A stretch of DNA of 64,000 bases from an uncultured Bacteroidota bacterium. Lineage in GTDB: Bacteria; Bacteroidota; Bacteroidia; Bacteroidales; P3. How positions within the stretch are numbered: position 1 is the first letter of the stretch; each line of letters begins with the position of its first letter. The position numbers were made by a program, and so were the translations under genes. The notes under the pieces were generated by a model, which was not told the DNA's origin, searched no databases, and worked only from the letters and a program-made list of their open reading frames with translations. Positions 16,479 through 24,923 of this stretch are shown here, piece after piece. The stretch lies in assembly GCA_902793295.1 (NCBI GenBank), contig CADBDA010000010.1, forward strand, positions 1 through 64,000. Reading direction: 5' to 3'.

Positions 16479-17776
16479 TGTCCACTAAAAATCAGTGAAA
16501 GTTCTTTGAAATTATTGTGAGTTAATTATTTGTAGAGATTTTTCGAGCGCGACGATTTGAATTTGTATCTTTGCAGGATAATCCCTGCATATGAATCAAG
16601 ACAAATACGTTTTTGCTCAATTGGTTGAATTCCTGAATAACGACAAGTTCCGTCGTATCGTCACAAAATACGATGGCGACCGCTATGTGAAGCACTTCAC
16701 CTGCTGGAACCAGTTGCTGGTGATGATGTTCGGACAATTGACCAATCGCGAGAGCTTGCGTGATTTGATTGTCATCGTCGAGGCTCACCGCAGCAAGTGC
16801 TACCATCTCGGCTTTGGCAAGCATGTCTCCAAGAGCAATCTCGCGAAAGCCAACCAGAACCGCGACTGCCGCATCTTCGAGGAGTTTGCCTACTTCCTTG
16901 TGGCGGAAGCCAGAAGCAAGCAGATTACGGACATCTTCAAACTCGGTGGCAGTGTTTATGCTTTTGATTCAACGACCATCGACCTGTGTCTATCCGTGTT
17001 TTGGTGGGCCAAGTTCCGCAAGCATAAGGGTGGCATCAAGATACACACCCTCTATGACATCGAGACGCAGGTGCCGGCATTCTTCCATATCACCGAAGCG
17101 TCAGTCAACGATGTCCGTACAATGGATGAGCTTGCATACGAGCCTGGTGCATACTACATCTTCGACCGAGGTTACAACGATTTCTGCCGTCTTCATAGAA
17201 TCACCTGCACTGACTCCTACTTTGTCGTGAGAGCCAAGAAGAATCTGCAGTACAGGGCTGTAAAATGGAGACGGAGACTTCCTAAAGACGTGCTGTCAGA
17301 CGCCACTATCAATTTGACGGGTTACTATCCGAGCAAACACTATCCTGAGCCATTACGGCTTGTACGTTTCTGGGATGCCGAACAGGGCAGGGAATTCTCT
17401 TTCCTAACGAATGCCTTTCATCTCTCTTCTTTGCAGGTGGCGGAACTCTACAAGAACCGCTGGCATGTGGAACTCTTCTTCAAATGGTTGAAACAACATT
17501 TGAAAATCAAGAAATTCTGGGGCACCACTGAAAACGCAGTGCGCATCCAAATCTATTCGGCCATCTGCGCATACTGCCTTGTGGCAATCGTCCAACACAA
17601 TCTGCAGCTGAAACGAAGCACCTATGAGGTGTTGCAGATACTCGGAGTTTCACTGACAGACAAAACTCCGCTTTACGATCTCTTCAACAATAATCAACTC
17701 AACGATTTCAAAGAACTCAACTATTCTAATGGGCAGTTTTTATTAAACTTTTAAAATGTTAAATTTTTAGTGGACA
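16479..17776 (+). mobile_element. IS4-family insertion sequence
   Basis: The element is 1298 bases long and bounded by perfect 14-bp terminal inverted repeats TGTCCACTAAAAAT (16479-16492 and, inverted, 17763-17776). One transposase gene fills it. A TATCTTTG -7 box at 16566-16573 lies inside the left end. I find no matching direct repeats in the flanks (left ...CAGTGC, right CTAATG...), so the original target duplication is lost, which points to recombination or deletion at one side. Confidence 0.9.
16591..17754 (+). CDS. IS4-family transposase
   Basis: A 387-residue DDE transposase. The three catalytic positions are visible: D126 in YAFDSTTID, D192 in FDRGYNDF, and E294 in the YREK signature Y287-x2-R290-x3-E294-x6-K301 (YKNRWHVELFFKWLKQHLK). 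The N-terminal 75 residues form the DUF4372-type domain common to this IS4 subgroup. The frame is intact from start to stop, so the element may be active. Confidence 0.93.
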   Translation: MNQDKYVFAQLVEFLNNDKFRRIVTKYDGDRYVKHFTCWNQLLVMMFGQLTNRESLRDLIVIVEAHRSKCYHLGFGKHVSKSNLAKANQNRDCRIFEEFAYFLVAEARSKQITDIFKLGGSVYAFDSTTIDLCLSVFWWAKFRKHKGGIKIHTLYDIETQVPAFFHITEASVNDVRTMDELAYEPGAYYIFDRGYNDFCRLHRITCTDSYFVVRAKKNLQYRAVKWRRRLPKDVLSDATINLTGYYPSKHYPEPLRLVRFWDAEQGREFSFLTNAFHLSSLQVAELYKNRWHVELFFKWLKQHLKIKKFWGTTENAVRIQIYSAICAYCLVAIVQHNLQLKRSTYEVLQILGVSLTDKTPLYDLFNNNQLNDFKELNYSNGQFLLNF

Positions 17777-17813
17777 CTAATGATTGGAAATATAAAAAAA
17801 CAGGAACATAAAG

Positions 17814-17883
17814 CAGAACGTTTTCGTGATGACTATTCCGAACGGGCATGCCCGGCTGCGGGTTGGTCATGGAACAATCCTAA
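17814..17883. repeat. Copy 1 of a 70-bp direct repeat with palindrome
   Basis: Matches 18228-18297 over its full 70 bases with roughly a dozen differences, most of them within one 14-base patch. It includes the 12-bp palindrome CGGGCATGCCCG. Copy 1 lies 38 bases beyond the right end of the IS and has no gene behind it. Confidence 0.85.
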
Positions 17884-17886
17884 CCA

Positions 17887-17982
17887 GACTACGTTATTTT
17901 ACAAAAAATGACCTTCAAGACTGCGTTATTTTACAAAAAACAACCTTCCTAATTGCGTTATTTTACAAAATTGTGTCAACTG
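17887..17982. repeat. Three tandem copies of a 32-bp repeat
   Basis: Units start at 17887, 17919 and 17951 and share the 15-base core CGTTATTTTACAAAA at 17892, 17924 and 17956; the third unit is degenerate after the core. The spacing is exactly 32. It is too few and too short for a CRISPR array and there are no cas genes. The array starts three bases after repeat copy 1. The rest of the gap to 18227 shows no gene or structure that I can support. Confidence 0.8.
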
Positions 17983-18227
17983 TGGTGTCACAACCAGTCC
18001 AATACAGTAGGGGGAATCCTAAAAATTGCCTGTTTTATGCCAACCCTCTGTTGTCATTAACGAACGGCAATCCAGGTGGGCTGCATTTCTTCATTCGGGA
18101 CTTTGCTTTGTCAACTCAGGGCTTTTTCGGGGTGGGGATATAATAATCTTTGGGAATTTGCGTTAGATTGGAAAATCGAAATCAAGAACAGCAAATTCAG
18201 AATCAGGAACAATAACAAGTAACATAA

Positions 18228-18297
18228 CAGAACGTTTTCGTGATGCCTATTCCGAGCGGGCATGCCCGGTTGACTAGAGCTCATGGAACGGTCCTAA
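18228..18297. repeat. Copy 2 of the 70-bp direct repeat
   Basis: The second copy ends 12 bases before the ATG at 18310, so it forms the leader or operator of that gene. It keeps the CGGGCATGCCCG palindrome intact. See copy 1 at 17814-17883. Confidence 0.85.
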
Positions 18298-18309
18298 AAA
18301 ACTGCCATT

Positions 18310-19425
18310 ATGAATAGAAAAGTATGTTATTCCATTTCGTTGGTGCTTTTGATGGTGGCATGCGGGGTGCTCCCGAATGCGGCTTTTGCACAGAAAACCA
18401 AAACACAAAAGCATGTCGTGGTGCCGGAAGGCTATAGCGGCGAAGACAGCATTGCCTATATCGAGAACGCCACCGTGCTGAGCCCCATCTCGGCAAAGGA
18501 TCTGCTGGAGCTGTCCGAGGTCCACTCCGTGCAGGGCTACCTGTTCAATCTTAACAACTCCGAAATGGCCGAGAACTACCCGGAATATCGCAACGACTAC
18601 TTTGCCAACCATCGCGACTCGGCGGCTTTGCGACTGGCCAACCGCTTCATGCGCATGGCCGAATTGGTGAACCTGAACGGCAACGCCGACGACAAACTGC
18701 AGTGGGCTATCGCTGTCAACAAGGCGCTTAAAGACCTGCGGGCCGAGGCTCCCATGGTGAAACGCGACTCGGCTATCTACGAGATTAGCCGTGTGATGGA
18801 AAAATTCTCTTCGCTGAGCCAGATGGAGATGAACTTCATGAGCTACGTGATCGCCACCATCGAACACTACCTCACCATCGAGGCCTATCGGAAATGGATC
18901 GACGAGGCGCCCGACAACCTGAAGGATCTGGTCCATGAGGAGTACGCCGCTTGGGTCGATCTGAACAAAGCCCGCTTCGAATTGTGGAGAGATGTGTCGT
19001 ACCGTATGGAATGGTACAGCATGAAACCGATGGAGATAGAGGCCTACTACAGCCTGCTGTCGGAAAACCGCCGCGCCGAACTGGCAACGGAACGCGACAT
19101 CATCAAGAATGCCAAGGTGTACAAGCAGAAAGGCTTCACGGTGAACTCCGCCCAATGGGAGTCTTGGATCGCCAAAAGCTCGGTTCCGGAGGACAAAGAG
19201 ACGCTTATCGAAATGGATATGGCCAACTATCTGCCGAGCGACAGCTTGGTGGCGGAACGCGTGAAGGCGCTGCGGTCCTCGTTCTCACGCTGGCTGAAAG
19301 CCCGCCAGCAGATAACGGCAGCATTGCCCAAAGCACAAGGCAGATCGTACGATTTCATGACGGCGGACATCCACTGCCGCATGATCGGCAAGCTGAAGGA
19401 CATCTTCCCGTTCGAAGAGTTCTGA
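18310..19425 (+). CDS. Exported protein of unknown function
   Basis: A 371-residue protein with a Sec signal peptide cleaved after about NAAFAQ (residue 28). The mature part is almost wholly helical. The C-terminal 100 residues (SSFSRWLKARQQITAALP, then DIHCRMIGKLKDIF) resemble in outline the LprI/DUF1311 helical repeat, with a conserved Trp and one Cys, but I cannot confirm membership. There are no membrane helices after the signal, so it is probably periplasmic. It is a single-gene unit preceded directly by the palindrome-bearing 70-bp repeat and followed by a terminator at 19519-19562. Confidence 0.65.
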   Translation: MNRKVCYSISLVLLMVACGVLPNAAFAQKTKTQKHVVVPEGYSGEDSIAYIENATVLSPISAKDLLELSEVHSVQGYLFNLNNSEMAENYPEYRNDYFANHRDSAALRLANRFMRMAELVNLNGNADDKLQWAIAVNKALKDLRAEAPMVKRDSAIYEISRVMEKFSSLSQMEMNFMSYVIATIEHYLTIEAYRKWIDEAPDNLKDLVHEEYAAWVDLNKARFELWRDVSYRMEWYSMKPMEIEAYYSLLSENRRAELATERDIIKNAKVYKQKGFTVNSAQWESWIAKSSVPEDKETLIEMDMANYLPSDSLVAERVKALRSSFSRWLKARQQITAALPKAQGRSYDFMTADIHCRMIGKLKDIFPFEEF

Positions 19426-19518
19426 CGGAACCTTCCCTTTGCCCAATCTGATCAAACGCCCGCCTCCGAAGCCATCCGTTTGGGCGGCTCGGGGAGAAAA
19501 GGGTGTTGAAAGACCGAT

Positions 19519-19562
19519 AAAAGATTCATCGCAGACAATTTTCGTCTGACAATGAATCTTTT
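19519..19562. terminator. Bidirectional terminator
   Basis: AAAAGATTCAT and its complement enclose an inner AGAC/GTCT helix. It has A-runs on the left and T-runs on the right and separates convergent genes; it overlaps the last bases of the minus-strand gene. Confidence 0.8.
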
Positions 19563-20094
19563 ATTCTTTTTCGGCAGCGCCGTTACTGTCGGTTTCCTTC
19601 ATGTATTCCTGCGCGTAGGCCACATAGTGCGCGGCATTGTCGGTCTGTCCGGGTCGGGTGGGCTTGATGTACTTGGCCGGAACGCCTCCCCAAATCTGAT
19701 GGGGCGGGATGCGGGTGCCTTGAAGCACCAGGGCTCCAGCGGCAACAATGGCGCCCTCCCCTACCTCGCAGTCGTCGAGAAGGGTGGCGCCCATGCCGAT
19801 AAGGGCTCCGTCGTGAATGGTACAGGCATGGACGGTGACATTGTGGCCTATGGTGACATCGCTGCCGATATGGGTGGGGCCGGTGTCGTGAGTGACATGA
19901 ATGCACGAGCCGTCCTGCACATTGGTGCGGTCACCGATGGTGATGGGCGCCACATCGCCGCGCACAACAGCATTGAACCATACGGAACACTGGTCGCCCA
20001 GCGTCACATCGCCGACAAGGGTGGCGTTTTCGCTGAAATAGCAGTCTTTGCCCCAACGGGGGGAACGGCCTTTATAGGATTTGATTAGTGACAC
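19561..20094 (-). CDS. Gamma carbonic anhydrase-family protein
   Basis: A 177-residue left-handed beta-helix protein built of hexapeptide repeats (GDVTLG, GDVAPITIG, GSDVTIG, GHNVTV). The three metal-ligand histidines of the gamma class are in place at H69 (HVTH), H84 (GHNV) and H89 (TVHAC). The family includes CamH/YrdA-type proteins, of which some hydrate CO2 and others have unknown activity. The C-terminal tail is charged. It is a stand-alone unit and complements the unrelated beta-class enzyme at 36242. Confidence 0.9.
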   Translation of the reverse strand: MSLIKSYKGRSPRWGKDCYFSENATLVGDVTLGDQCSVWFNAVVRGDVAPITIGDRTNVQDGSCIHVTHDTGPTHIGSDVTIGHNVTVHACTIHDGALIGMGATLLDDCEVGEGAIVAAGALVLQGTRIPPHQIWGGVPAKYIKPTRPGQTDNAAHYVAYAQEYMKETDSNGAAEKE

Positions 20095-20178
20095 TTTATC
20101 AGATTATATAATTGAATGATGGAAGGAATGGGTTTTCGTTTGCTTACGTTTCATGTTGAAATGTCGCCATGAAGGAAC

Positions 20179-22278
20179 CTACATCTCGAATCTCGCGGTG
20201 AATCCGCCACCGGGAGCCATGTGGACGGTGAGAGTTCGGGTGGTCACCGGAAGGGTGGAGTGACGGTAGTCGGTGCCTTTTCGGTGGGCATTGGCGCCGT
20301 CGGCGAAGAGTTCGATGTCGCCGGATGGCTGGCCCAACTGGCTGAGGTCGATATCAATGTCGCGGGCAGTCCAGTTGGTGATGCCGCCCAGATACCAGAC
20401 ATTGCCTTTGCGGCGGGCGGTGACGATGTACTCTCCCACCCTGCCCTGCAGCACTCGGGTCTCGTCCCACACCGTGGGAATGGCGGCGACAAATCGGGTG
20501 TAGTAGGGCTCGGCCTCATAGTTGGTGGGGGAATCACAGAGCATGTTGAGCGGCGATTCGAGGACGATATAGAGTGCCAACTGGTGGCAACGGGTTCCTT
20601 GGCTCATGGGTTCGCTCCATAGGGGTGCGTAACAGCCGCGGGCGGCATTGTGCATGGCTCCTTGAGTGTAGTCCATGGGGCCGGCGGTCTGGCGGATGAA
20701 GGGCAGCTCGACATCGTACTGCACCTGGTTCCACGTGGCGGGGGCCCACTTGAGCTGTTCCAGTCCGGCAACGCCCTCAAAGTTAAGGACATTGGGATAG
20801 GTGCGGGTCATTCCGGCGGGCTTGAAGGCGCCGTGGAAGTCGACCAGCAGGTGGTACTGGGCGCACATGGCGGCGGCGCGCCGATAGAAATCGGTGACCA
20901 CCTGGTCGTCGCGGTCCATAAAGTCTATCTTGAATCCCTTGACCCCCATCTGGCTGTAGTGCCGGCAGACACGCTCCATGTCGCGGTCGAAGGCGTAATA
21001 GCCGGCCCAGAGGATGAGGCCCACTCCGCGCTGGCGGCCGTAGTCGACAAGCATGGGCAGGTCGATTTCGGGAACCACCTGCAGCAGGTCGGCCTGCATG
21101 TTGACAGCCCATCCTTCGTCAAGGATGACGTATTCGATGCCGTATCGCGCGGCGAAATCGATGTAGTGCTTGTAGGTGTCGTTGTTAATGCCTGCCTCGA
21201 AATCCACAGGGGCCGCATGGGTGCCGTCGGGCTGCATCACGTTGCCGATGTTCCAGCAGTTCCACCACTCCCAGGCCACCTTGCCGGGGCGTATCCAGCT
21301 GATATCGTCCACCCGCGAGGGTTCGCCGAGCAGATAGCTGAGGTTGTTCATGGCCAGCGCGGCATCGTCCTCGGCAACCATGGCGATGCGCCACGGGAAG
21401 TGTTTCTCCCTGTCCATGAGGGCGATATAATCTTCGCGTTCGCGCACCAGCAGCTGCAGGTTGTTGTGTCCGCCCTGTTCCACACGGCGCGGCACGGGCG
21501 CATGGCTGCCTTGCAACACGTTGCCCTCGGCGGTGGTGTGGAGATAGAGGCCCGGATAGTCGAGCAGGCTGGATTCGGTGATGCATACCTTCGGGGCGGG
21601 ATGCGCTGACGACGAGTCGCTTGCGGTGCGCACCAGCAGCGGCAGGAAACAGAGCCGGCGGTTGTCGAGTTGCGACAGCGGCTTGGTGGTGTAGAGGTTT
21701 TCAAACGACGAATTGTACTGCTGTGCGTCGACCGTGCCGTTGCTGCCGAAGGGGCTGACGGCTTCGGGGCGGGCGGCTTCGAAATTGGTGACATAGGGCA
21801 CCGTGGCGGTCCAGTCGTCGGCAAAGCGGTAGACGACCGTCTCATTGAGCACACGCCCAGGGGCCCCGTCCCAACAGTAGCGGTAGGCAACCCCCTCATC
21901 GTAGACTCGGAAGACAACCGAAATGCCCTCCTTAAAAATGAGTGTCAGCTCGTTGTAGTGGTCGCGCATGGTCGCCTGCCGGGTGAACGGCGACGCAACG
22001 GTGCGGTCCACCGTCTGGCGGGTGCTTTTGCGCAGCGTGAGCCGACATTGTTCGCGGTCCCCCTGGGTATAGCTGAGGTCGACCGGCGAAGGCAGCAGCA
22101 GCGGCTGTCCGTCGCAAACGAGGTCGTAGGTCAGCCGTTCGGTTCCGACGGTGATATGGGTGGTCAGCCGTCCGTCGGGCGAAGCGAGGGTGAATCGGCG
22201 TTCTTTGGCATGAGTCTGCACGCCCAGCAGCAGCATCAGCAGGGTCAGCAGAAGGATTTTCGGTAGGCGGTTGTTCAT
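20179..22278 (-). CDS. GH97-family alpha-glycosidase
   Basis: A 699-residue exported glycosidase of family GH97 (SusB-like): signal peptide LLLTLLMLLLGVQTHA, an N-terminal beta-sandwich, a central (beta/alpha)8 barrel with WEWWNCWNIGN, VILDEGWAVN and GFKIDFMDRDDQ, and a C-terminal beta domain. In GH97 the retaining alpha-galactosidases use an Asp nucleophile in a K-x-D-F strand whereas inverting SusB uses Glu elsewhere; the KIDF here suggests the retaining type (inference). No SusC/D pair or other polysaccharide genes are adjacent. An in-frame start at 22389 would overlap the promoter of the divergent peroxiredoxin gene, so the ATG at 22278, which begins a clean signal peptide, is preferred. 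Confidence 0.88.
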   Translation of the reverse strand: MNNRLPKILLLTLLMLLLGVQTHAKERRFTLASPDGRLTTHITVGTERLTYDLVCDGQPLLLPSPVDLSYTQGDREQCRLTLRKSTRQTVDRTVASPFTRQATMRDHYNELTLIFKEGISVVFRVYDEGVAYRYCWDGAPGRVLNETVVYRFADDWTATVPYVTNFEAARPEAVSPFGSNGTVDAQQYNSSFENLYTTKPLSQLDNRRLCFLPLLVRTASDSSSAHPAPKVCITESSLLDYPGLYLHTTAEGNVLQGSHAPVPRRVEQGGHNNLQLLVREREDYIALMDREKHFPWRIAMVAEDDAALAMNNLSYLLGEPSRVDDISWIRPGKVAWEWWNCWNIGNVMQPDGTHAAPVDFEAGINNDTYKHYIDFAARYGIEYVILDEGWAVNMQADLLQVVPEIDLPMLVDYGRQRGVGLILWAGYYAFDRDMERVCRHYSQMGVKGFKIDFMDRDDQVVTDFYRRAAAMCAQYHLLVDFHGAFKPAGMTRTYPNVLNFEGVAGLEQLKWAPATWNQVQYDVELPFIRQTAGPMDYTQGAMHNAARGCYAPLWSEPMSQGTRCHQLALYIVLESPLNMLCDSPTNYEAEPYYTRFVAAIPTVWDETRVLQGRVGEYIVTARRKGNVWYLGGITNWTARDIDIDLSQLGQPSGDIELFADGANAHRKGTDYRHSTLPVTTRTLTVHMAPGGGFTARFEM

Positions 22279-22397
22279 CGTTGTAGGGATTGGCATGATG
22301 GGATTCGGTCGGGTGGCCGCCCCAATGGCGGCAATCGGAAAGCCGGCACAAGAGGCGACAATCGGATGTCCAAATAACGCAAGTGCCATTTATTTCG

Positions 22398-22405
22398 TAT
22401 TTTTG
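22398..22405 (+). promoter_or_regulatory. -7 box upstream of the peroxiredoxin gene
   Basis: TATTTTTG matches TAnnTTTG and lies 22 bases before the ATG at 22428. No clear -33 box is seen. Confidence 0.6.
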
Positions 22406-22427
22406 CATCCGACAAATACACACGATT

Positions 22428-22871
22428 ATGCTACAGAAAGGAACCAAAGCCCCTTATTTTGAGGGTACTATAGAAACTGGCGAACGTGTCAGCCTGAACG
22501 ACTATGCCGGCAAGAAACTGGTGCTCTATTTCTACCCCAAGGACAGCACCCCGGGGTGCACCGCCGAAGCCTGCAGCCTGCGCGACAACTACGAACGTTT
22601 TCTGGCTCAAGGCTACGAGGTGCTGGGCGTGAGCCGCGACAGCGGCGCCAGCCACCAGCGTTTCATCGAGAAATACCAGCTGCCCTTCCATCTGGTGGCC
22701 GACACGGACCTCACCATCCTGAAAGCCTACGAGGCCTGGGGCGAGAAGAAGATGTACGGCAAGGTGACGTTGGGAACCATCCGCACCACCTACGTCATCG
22801 ACGAAAACGGCATCATCGTCGACGCCATCGGCAAAGTCAACACCAAAGCCCACGCCGATCAGATTCTCTGA
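22428..22871 (+). CDS. bcp: Bcp-type thiol peroxidase (peroxiredoxin)
   Basis: A 147-residue thioredoxin-fold peroxidase that reduces hydroperoxides with electrons from thioredoxin. The peroxidatic Cys sits in the family motif YPKDSTPGCTAEAC (TPGC, followed four residues later by the resolving Cys of the alpha-2 type), and GVSRDSGASHQRFIEKYQLPFHLVAD is typical of Bcp/PrxQ. Length is usual. The ATG at 22428 follows a -7 box, and a strong terminator ends the unit. Confidence 0.95.
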   Translation: MLQKGTKAPYFEGTIETGERVSLNDYAGKKLVLYFYPKDSTPGCTAEACSLRDNYERFLAQGYEVLGVSRDSGASHQRFIEKYQLPFHLVADTDLTILKAYEAWGEKKMYGKVTLGTIRTTYVIDENGIIVDAIGKVNTKAHADQIL

Positions 22872-22932
22872 CCCCGATGGGGCCGAAGCCGACATGGTCT
22901 GACCTGTCCGCAAGTCCCCTAATCATCCCCCT

Positions 22933-22971
22933 AAAAAACATGGGATTCACTACCGAATCCCATGTTTTTTT
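22933..22971 (+). terminator. Terminator of bcp
   Basis: A 16-bp stem (22933-22948 with 22955-22970) with loop ACTACC runs into T. Confidence 0.92.
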
Positions 22972-23002
22972 GCCCCCTCTCCCCGTCGGTGCACATTCAA
23001 AC

Positions 23003-23040
23003 ATAAAAAAGAAACGGCGACCCGCATGGTCGCCGTTTCT
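23003..23040 (-). terminator. Terminator of the ECF-sigma gene cluster
   Basis: On the minus strand a 13-bp stem (23010-23022 with 23028-23040) and a 5-base loop are followed by a T-rich run. It lies 107 bases after the last gene of the cluster. Confidence 0.85.
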
Positions 23041-23146
23041 CAATTAAAACTTTTATTATGTTTCAAGTCTCGTCTGTTGGTTGTTGTCTGTTATTGGAGT
23101 CCAATTGTTTGACTACAGACAAGCACTTGAGCACAGGCTGAACATC

Positions 23147-23677
23147 TCAGATGTTGCGATGGAAGTAGAGGGTGAAGGGAGTGGTATCATCACTGTTTTC
23201 TTCCGAAAGATCCATGTTGATGAGGATAGCGTCGGCATTGTAGTCGTAGGTGAAGGCGATCTGGAAGGTTTCGGGGGTGCCGTTGTCGTCGAAGCCGTCA
23301 GCGACGAGGTAGCCGGTCAGGGTCGAGGGGTCGTAGCTGTAAAGATAATCTTTACTCTGGATTTCCTGCATGCTGTATTCGCCGTTGCCCTGAACCATAT
23401 CATAGCCGATCACATTTTCGGGGAAGCTGAGGTGGGCATAGGTCGAATCGAAATCGAGGCCGAACTGCATATCCAGAGGAATTGCCAGCGTGTCGCCGTC
23501 GATGTCAGCATAGATAGTGTCGATCGAATAGATCCAGCTGGTGCCAATCAGGTCAGAGACGCTCTTGACGCGCAGCTCAGAGTTGTTGTTGTTAGTGGAG
23601 ATACCTTCTTCTTTGGAGCAAGCGGTGATTCCCAGTGCCAGAATTGCGATGGCAACGATTAAGATGTTTTTTTTCAT
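23147..23677 (-). CDS. Lipoprotein of unknown function
   Basis: A 176-residue lipoprotein (lipobox GITAC, Cys at 20) with an Asn-rich linker. The remaining 140 residues alternate short beta strands with acidic turns (GTSWIYSIDTIYADIDGDT, EYSMQEIQSKDYLYSYD), like lipocalin-type or DUF4923-like proteins common in Bacteroides surface operons, but I cannot assign a family. It is the last gene of a minus-strand run that begins with an ECF sigma factor; the gap to the previous gene is 120 bases, so it may also have its own promoter. Confidence 0.65.
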   Translation of the reverse strand: MKKNILIVAIAILALGITACSKEEGISTNNNNSELRVKSVSDLIGTSWIYSIDTIYADIDGDTLAIPLDMQFGLDFDSTYAHLSFPENVIGYDMVQGNGEYSMQEIQSKDYLYSYDPSTLTGYLVADGFDDNGTPETFQIAFTYDYNADAILINMDLSEENSDDTTPFTLYFHRNI

Positions 23678-23797
23678 TTTGAATAATAAGTTAATTTGTT
23701 AATAATTTATTTGATTGTTGTCTGAATTGTTTTCGTGTATAAGAACGGAGTTTGCGACCGAAAAACTACAGGGGGTTGCGATTTTTTTTCTTTTTTT

Positions 23798-24841
23798 TCA
23801 TTTCGCGTTGCCAACCGCCTCGAAACAAAGATGATATAAAGCGTCGCCATTCTCGGTCCCATGGGTTTCGCGCGACAGAATCATGCTGCTTGACGTCAGC
23901 CAGTTGATGTTCCAGCATCCGCCACCGGCCGGCAGCAGGTCGCAGCAAAGGCCGTTGTCGTCCGAAATGGACCATGTGCCACTTGTGGTGGTCGTTCCGT
24001 CGGGGCTGGTGCGGACAAGGGTGACAGTCCCGTCGTCGTCGAAGGTGTAGATTTCAGCGCTGTTCTCCGCGGGGATGTAGAGAGTGGTATTGAGCATAGG
24101 GTCGCCGCAGCCGCTTTGCGAAACGGTCATGCTGGTGATCTTCCATGCGCCCACAAGGGCCCCTTCGCTCTGCGCCGAAAGGTCGAGCACCAACACCTCG
24201 TTTCCTTGGCGGTCAGTAACCACGTCCATTCTGCCGCAGATGGTCACCGTGTCGGGGTCCACCTCGCCACCACAGATGAGGGTGGAGCCTTCCTCGACAA
24301 GGATGAGGAGCGTGTCGTCGCTGATGCGGAGGGCGGGAACCATCATATCGTCGCTCAGTCCGTCGAAGGCGGGTGCGGGCACGCATTCCATAGTGCCTGT
24401 ATAGCAGGTGCGCTCCAAGGCGACCTCGGGCATGGTGGCGTAGGCCGTCCCGTTCCAGGTGCCAGTGCGTTCGTCGTAGCTGATACTGACAGTTTTACCT
24501 TCGCGCTCCATGTGGCGCATCCATTCCTTGATCTCGTCGCGGCTGGTGGTGCTGATGGTGACGGCCTCCTTCATGAAGATGACCCCCTTCGTGCCGTTGG
24601 GATAGTCCGAAAGGTTGTAGAACTTCACGTTGTCGCCCATGGCGGCGCAATCCAAAAAGTGGTTCAGCAGCGCATCCCATTCGGCGTCGGTCGTCAGCGT
24701 CTGCCGGTTTTCGTCGCTACCGATGGCGTAGACTATCTGGCGGAGCTCGTCGGTTGCACCATTGCCGTTGTTGTCGTCCTTGCAAGCCGCAAAAAGCAGT
24801 ACGGCTGTTAATAAGGAGAAGATGATTTTCTTGATATTCAT
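23798..24841 (-). CDS. Lipoprotein with lipocalin-like C-terminal domain
   Basis: A 347-residue lipoprotein (lipobox FAAC, Cys at 20). The first part (about 30-215) is unassigned. From about residue 230 a pattern of GAWKITSMTVSQSGCG, IYTFDDDGTVTLVRTSPDG, GTWSISDDN matches the lipocalin-like domains found in many Bacteroidetes surface lipoproteins. Several Cys residues (Gly-Cys-Gly, Cys-Cys near 315) may form disulfides. Probably exported to the outer membrane or periplasm. It belongs to the cluster downstream of the ECF sigma gene. Confidence 0.7.
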   Translation of the reverse strand: MNIKKIIFSLLTAVLLFAACKDDNNGNGATDELRQIVYAIGSDENRQTLTTDAEWDALLNHFLDCAAMGDNVKFYNLSDYPNGTKGVIFMKEAVTISTTSRDEIKEWMRHMEREGKTVSISYDERTGTWNGTAYATMPEVALERTCYTGTMECVPAPAFDGLSDDMMVPALRISDDTLLILVEEGSTLICGGEVDPDTVTICGRMDVVTDRQGNEVLVLDLSAQSEGALVGAWKITSMTVSQSGCGDPMLNTTLYIPAENSAEIYTFDDDGTVTLVRTSPDGTTTTSGTWSISDDNGLCCDLLPAGGGCWNINWLTSSSMILSRETHGTENGDALYHLCFEAVGNAK

Positions 24842-24923
24842 TGTTTTTGTTATTCTATTGTAAACTATTTCCTTAATCTTTTGTTTCTTTCACATCGAGT
24901 GGCTTGTCGCCGAAGGATGCGGG

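Noticed and set aside
17826..18143. 105-residue ORF across the 32-bp repeats
   Set aside because: The sequence is the reading of the direct and tandem repeats, with no promoter or family likeness.
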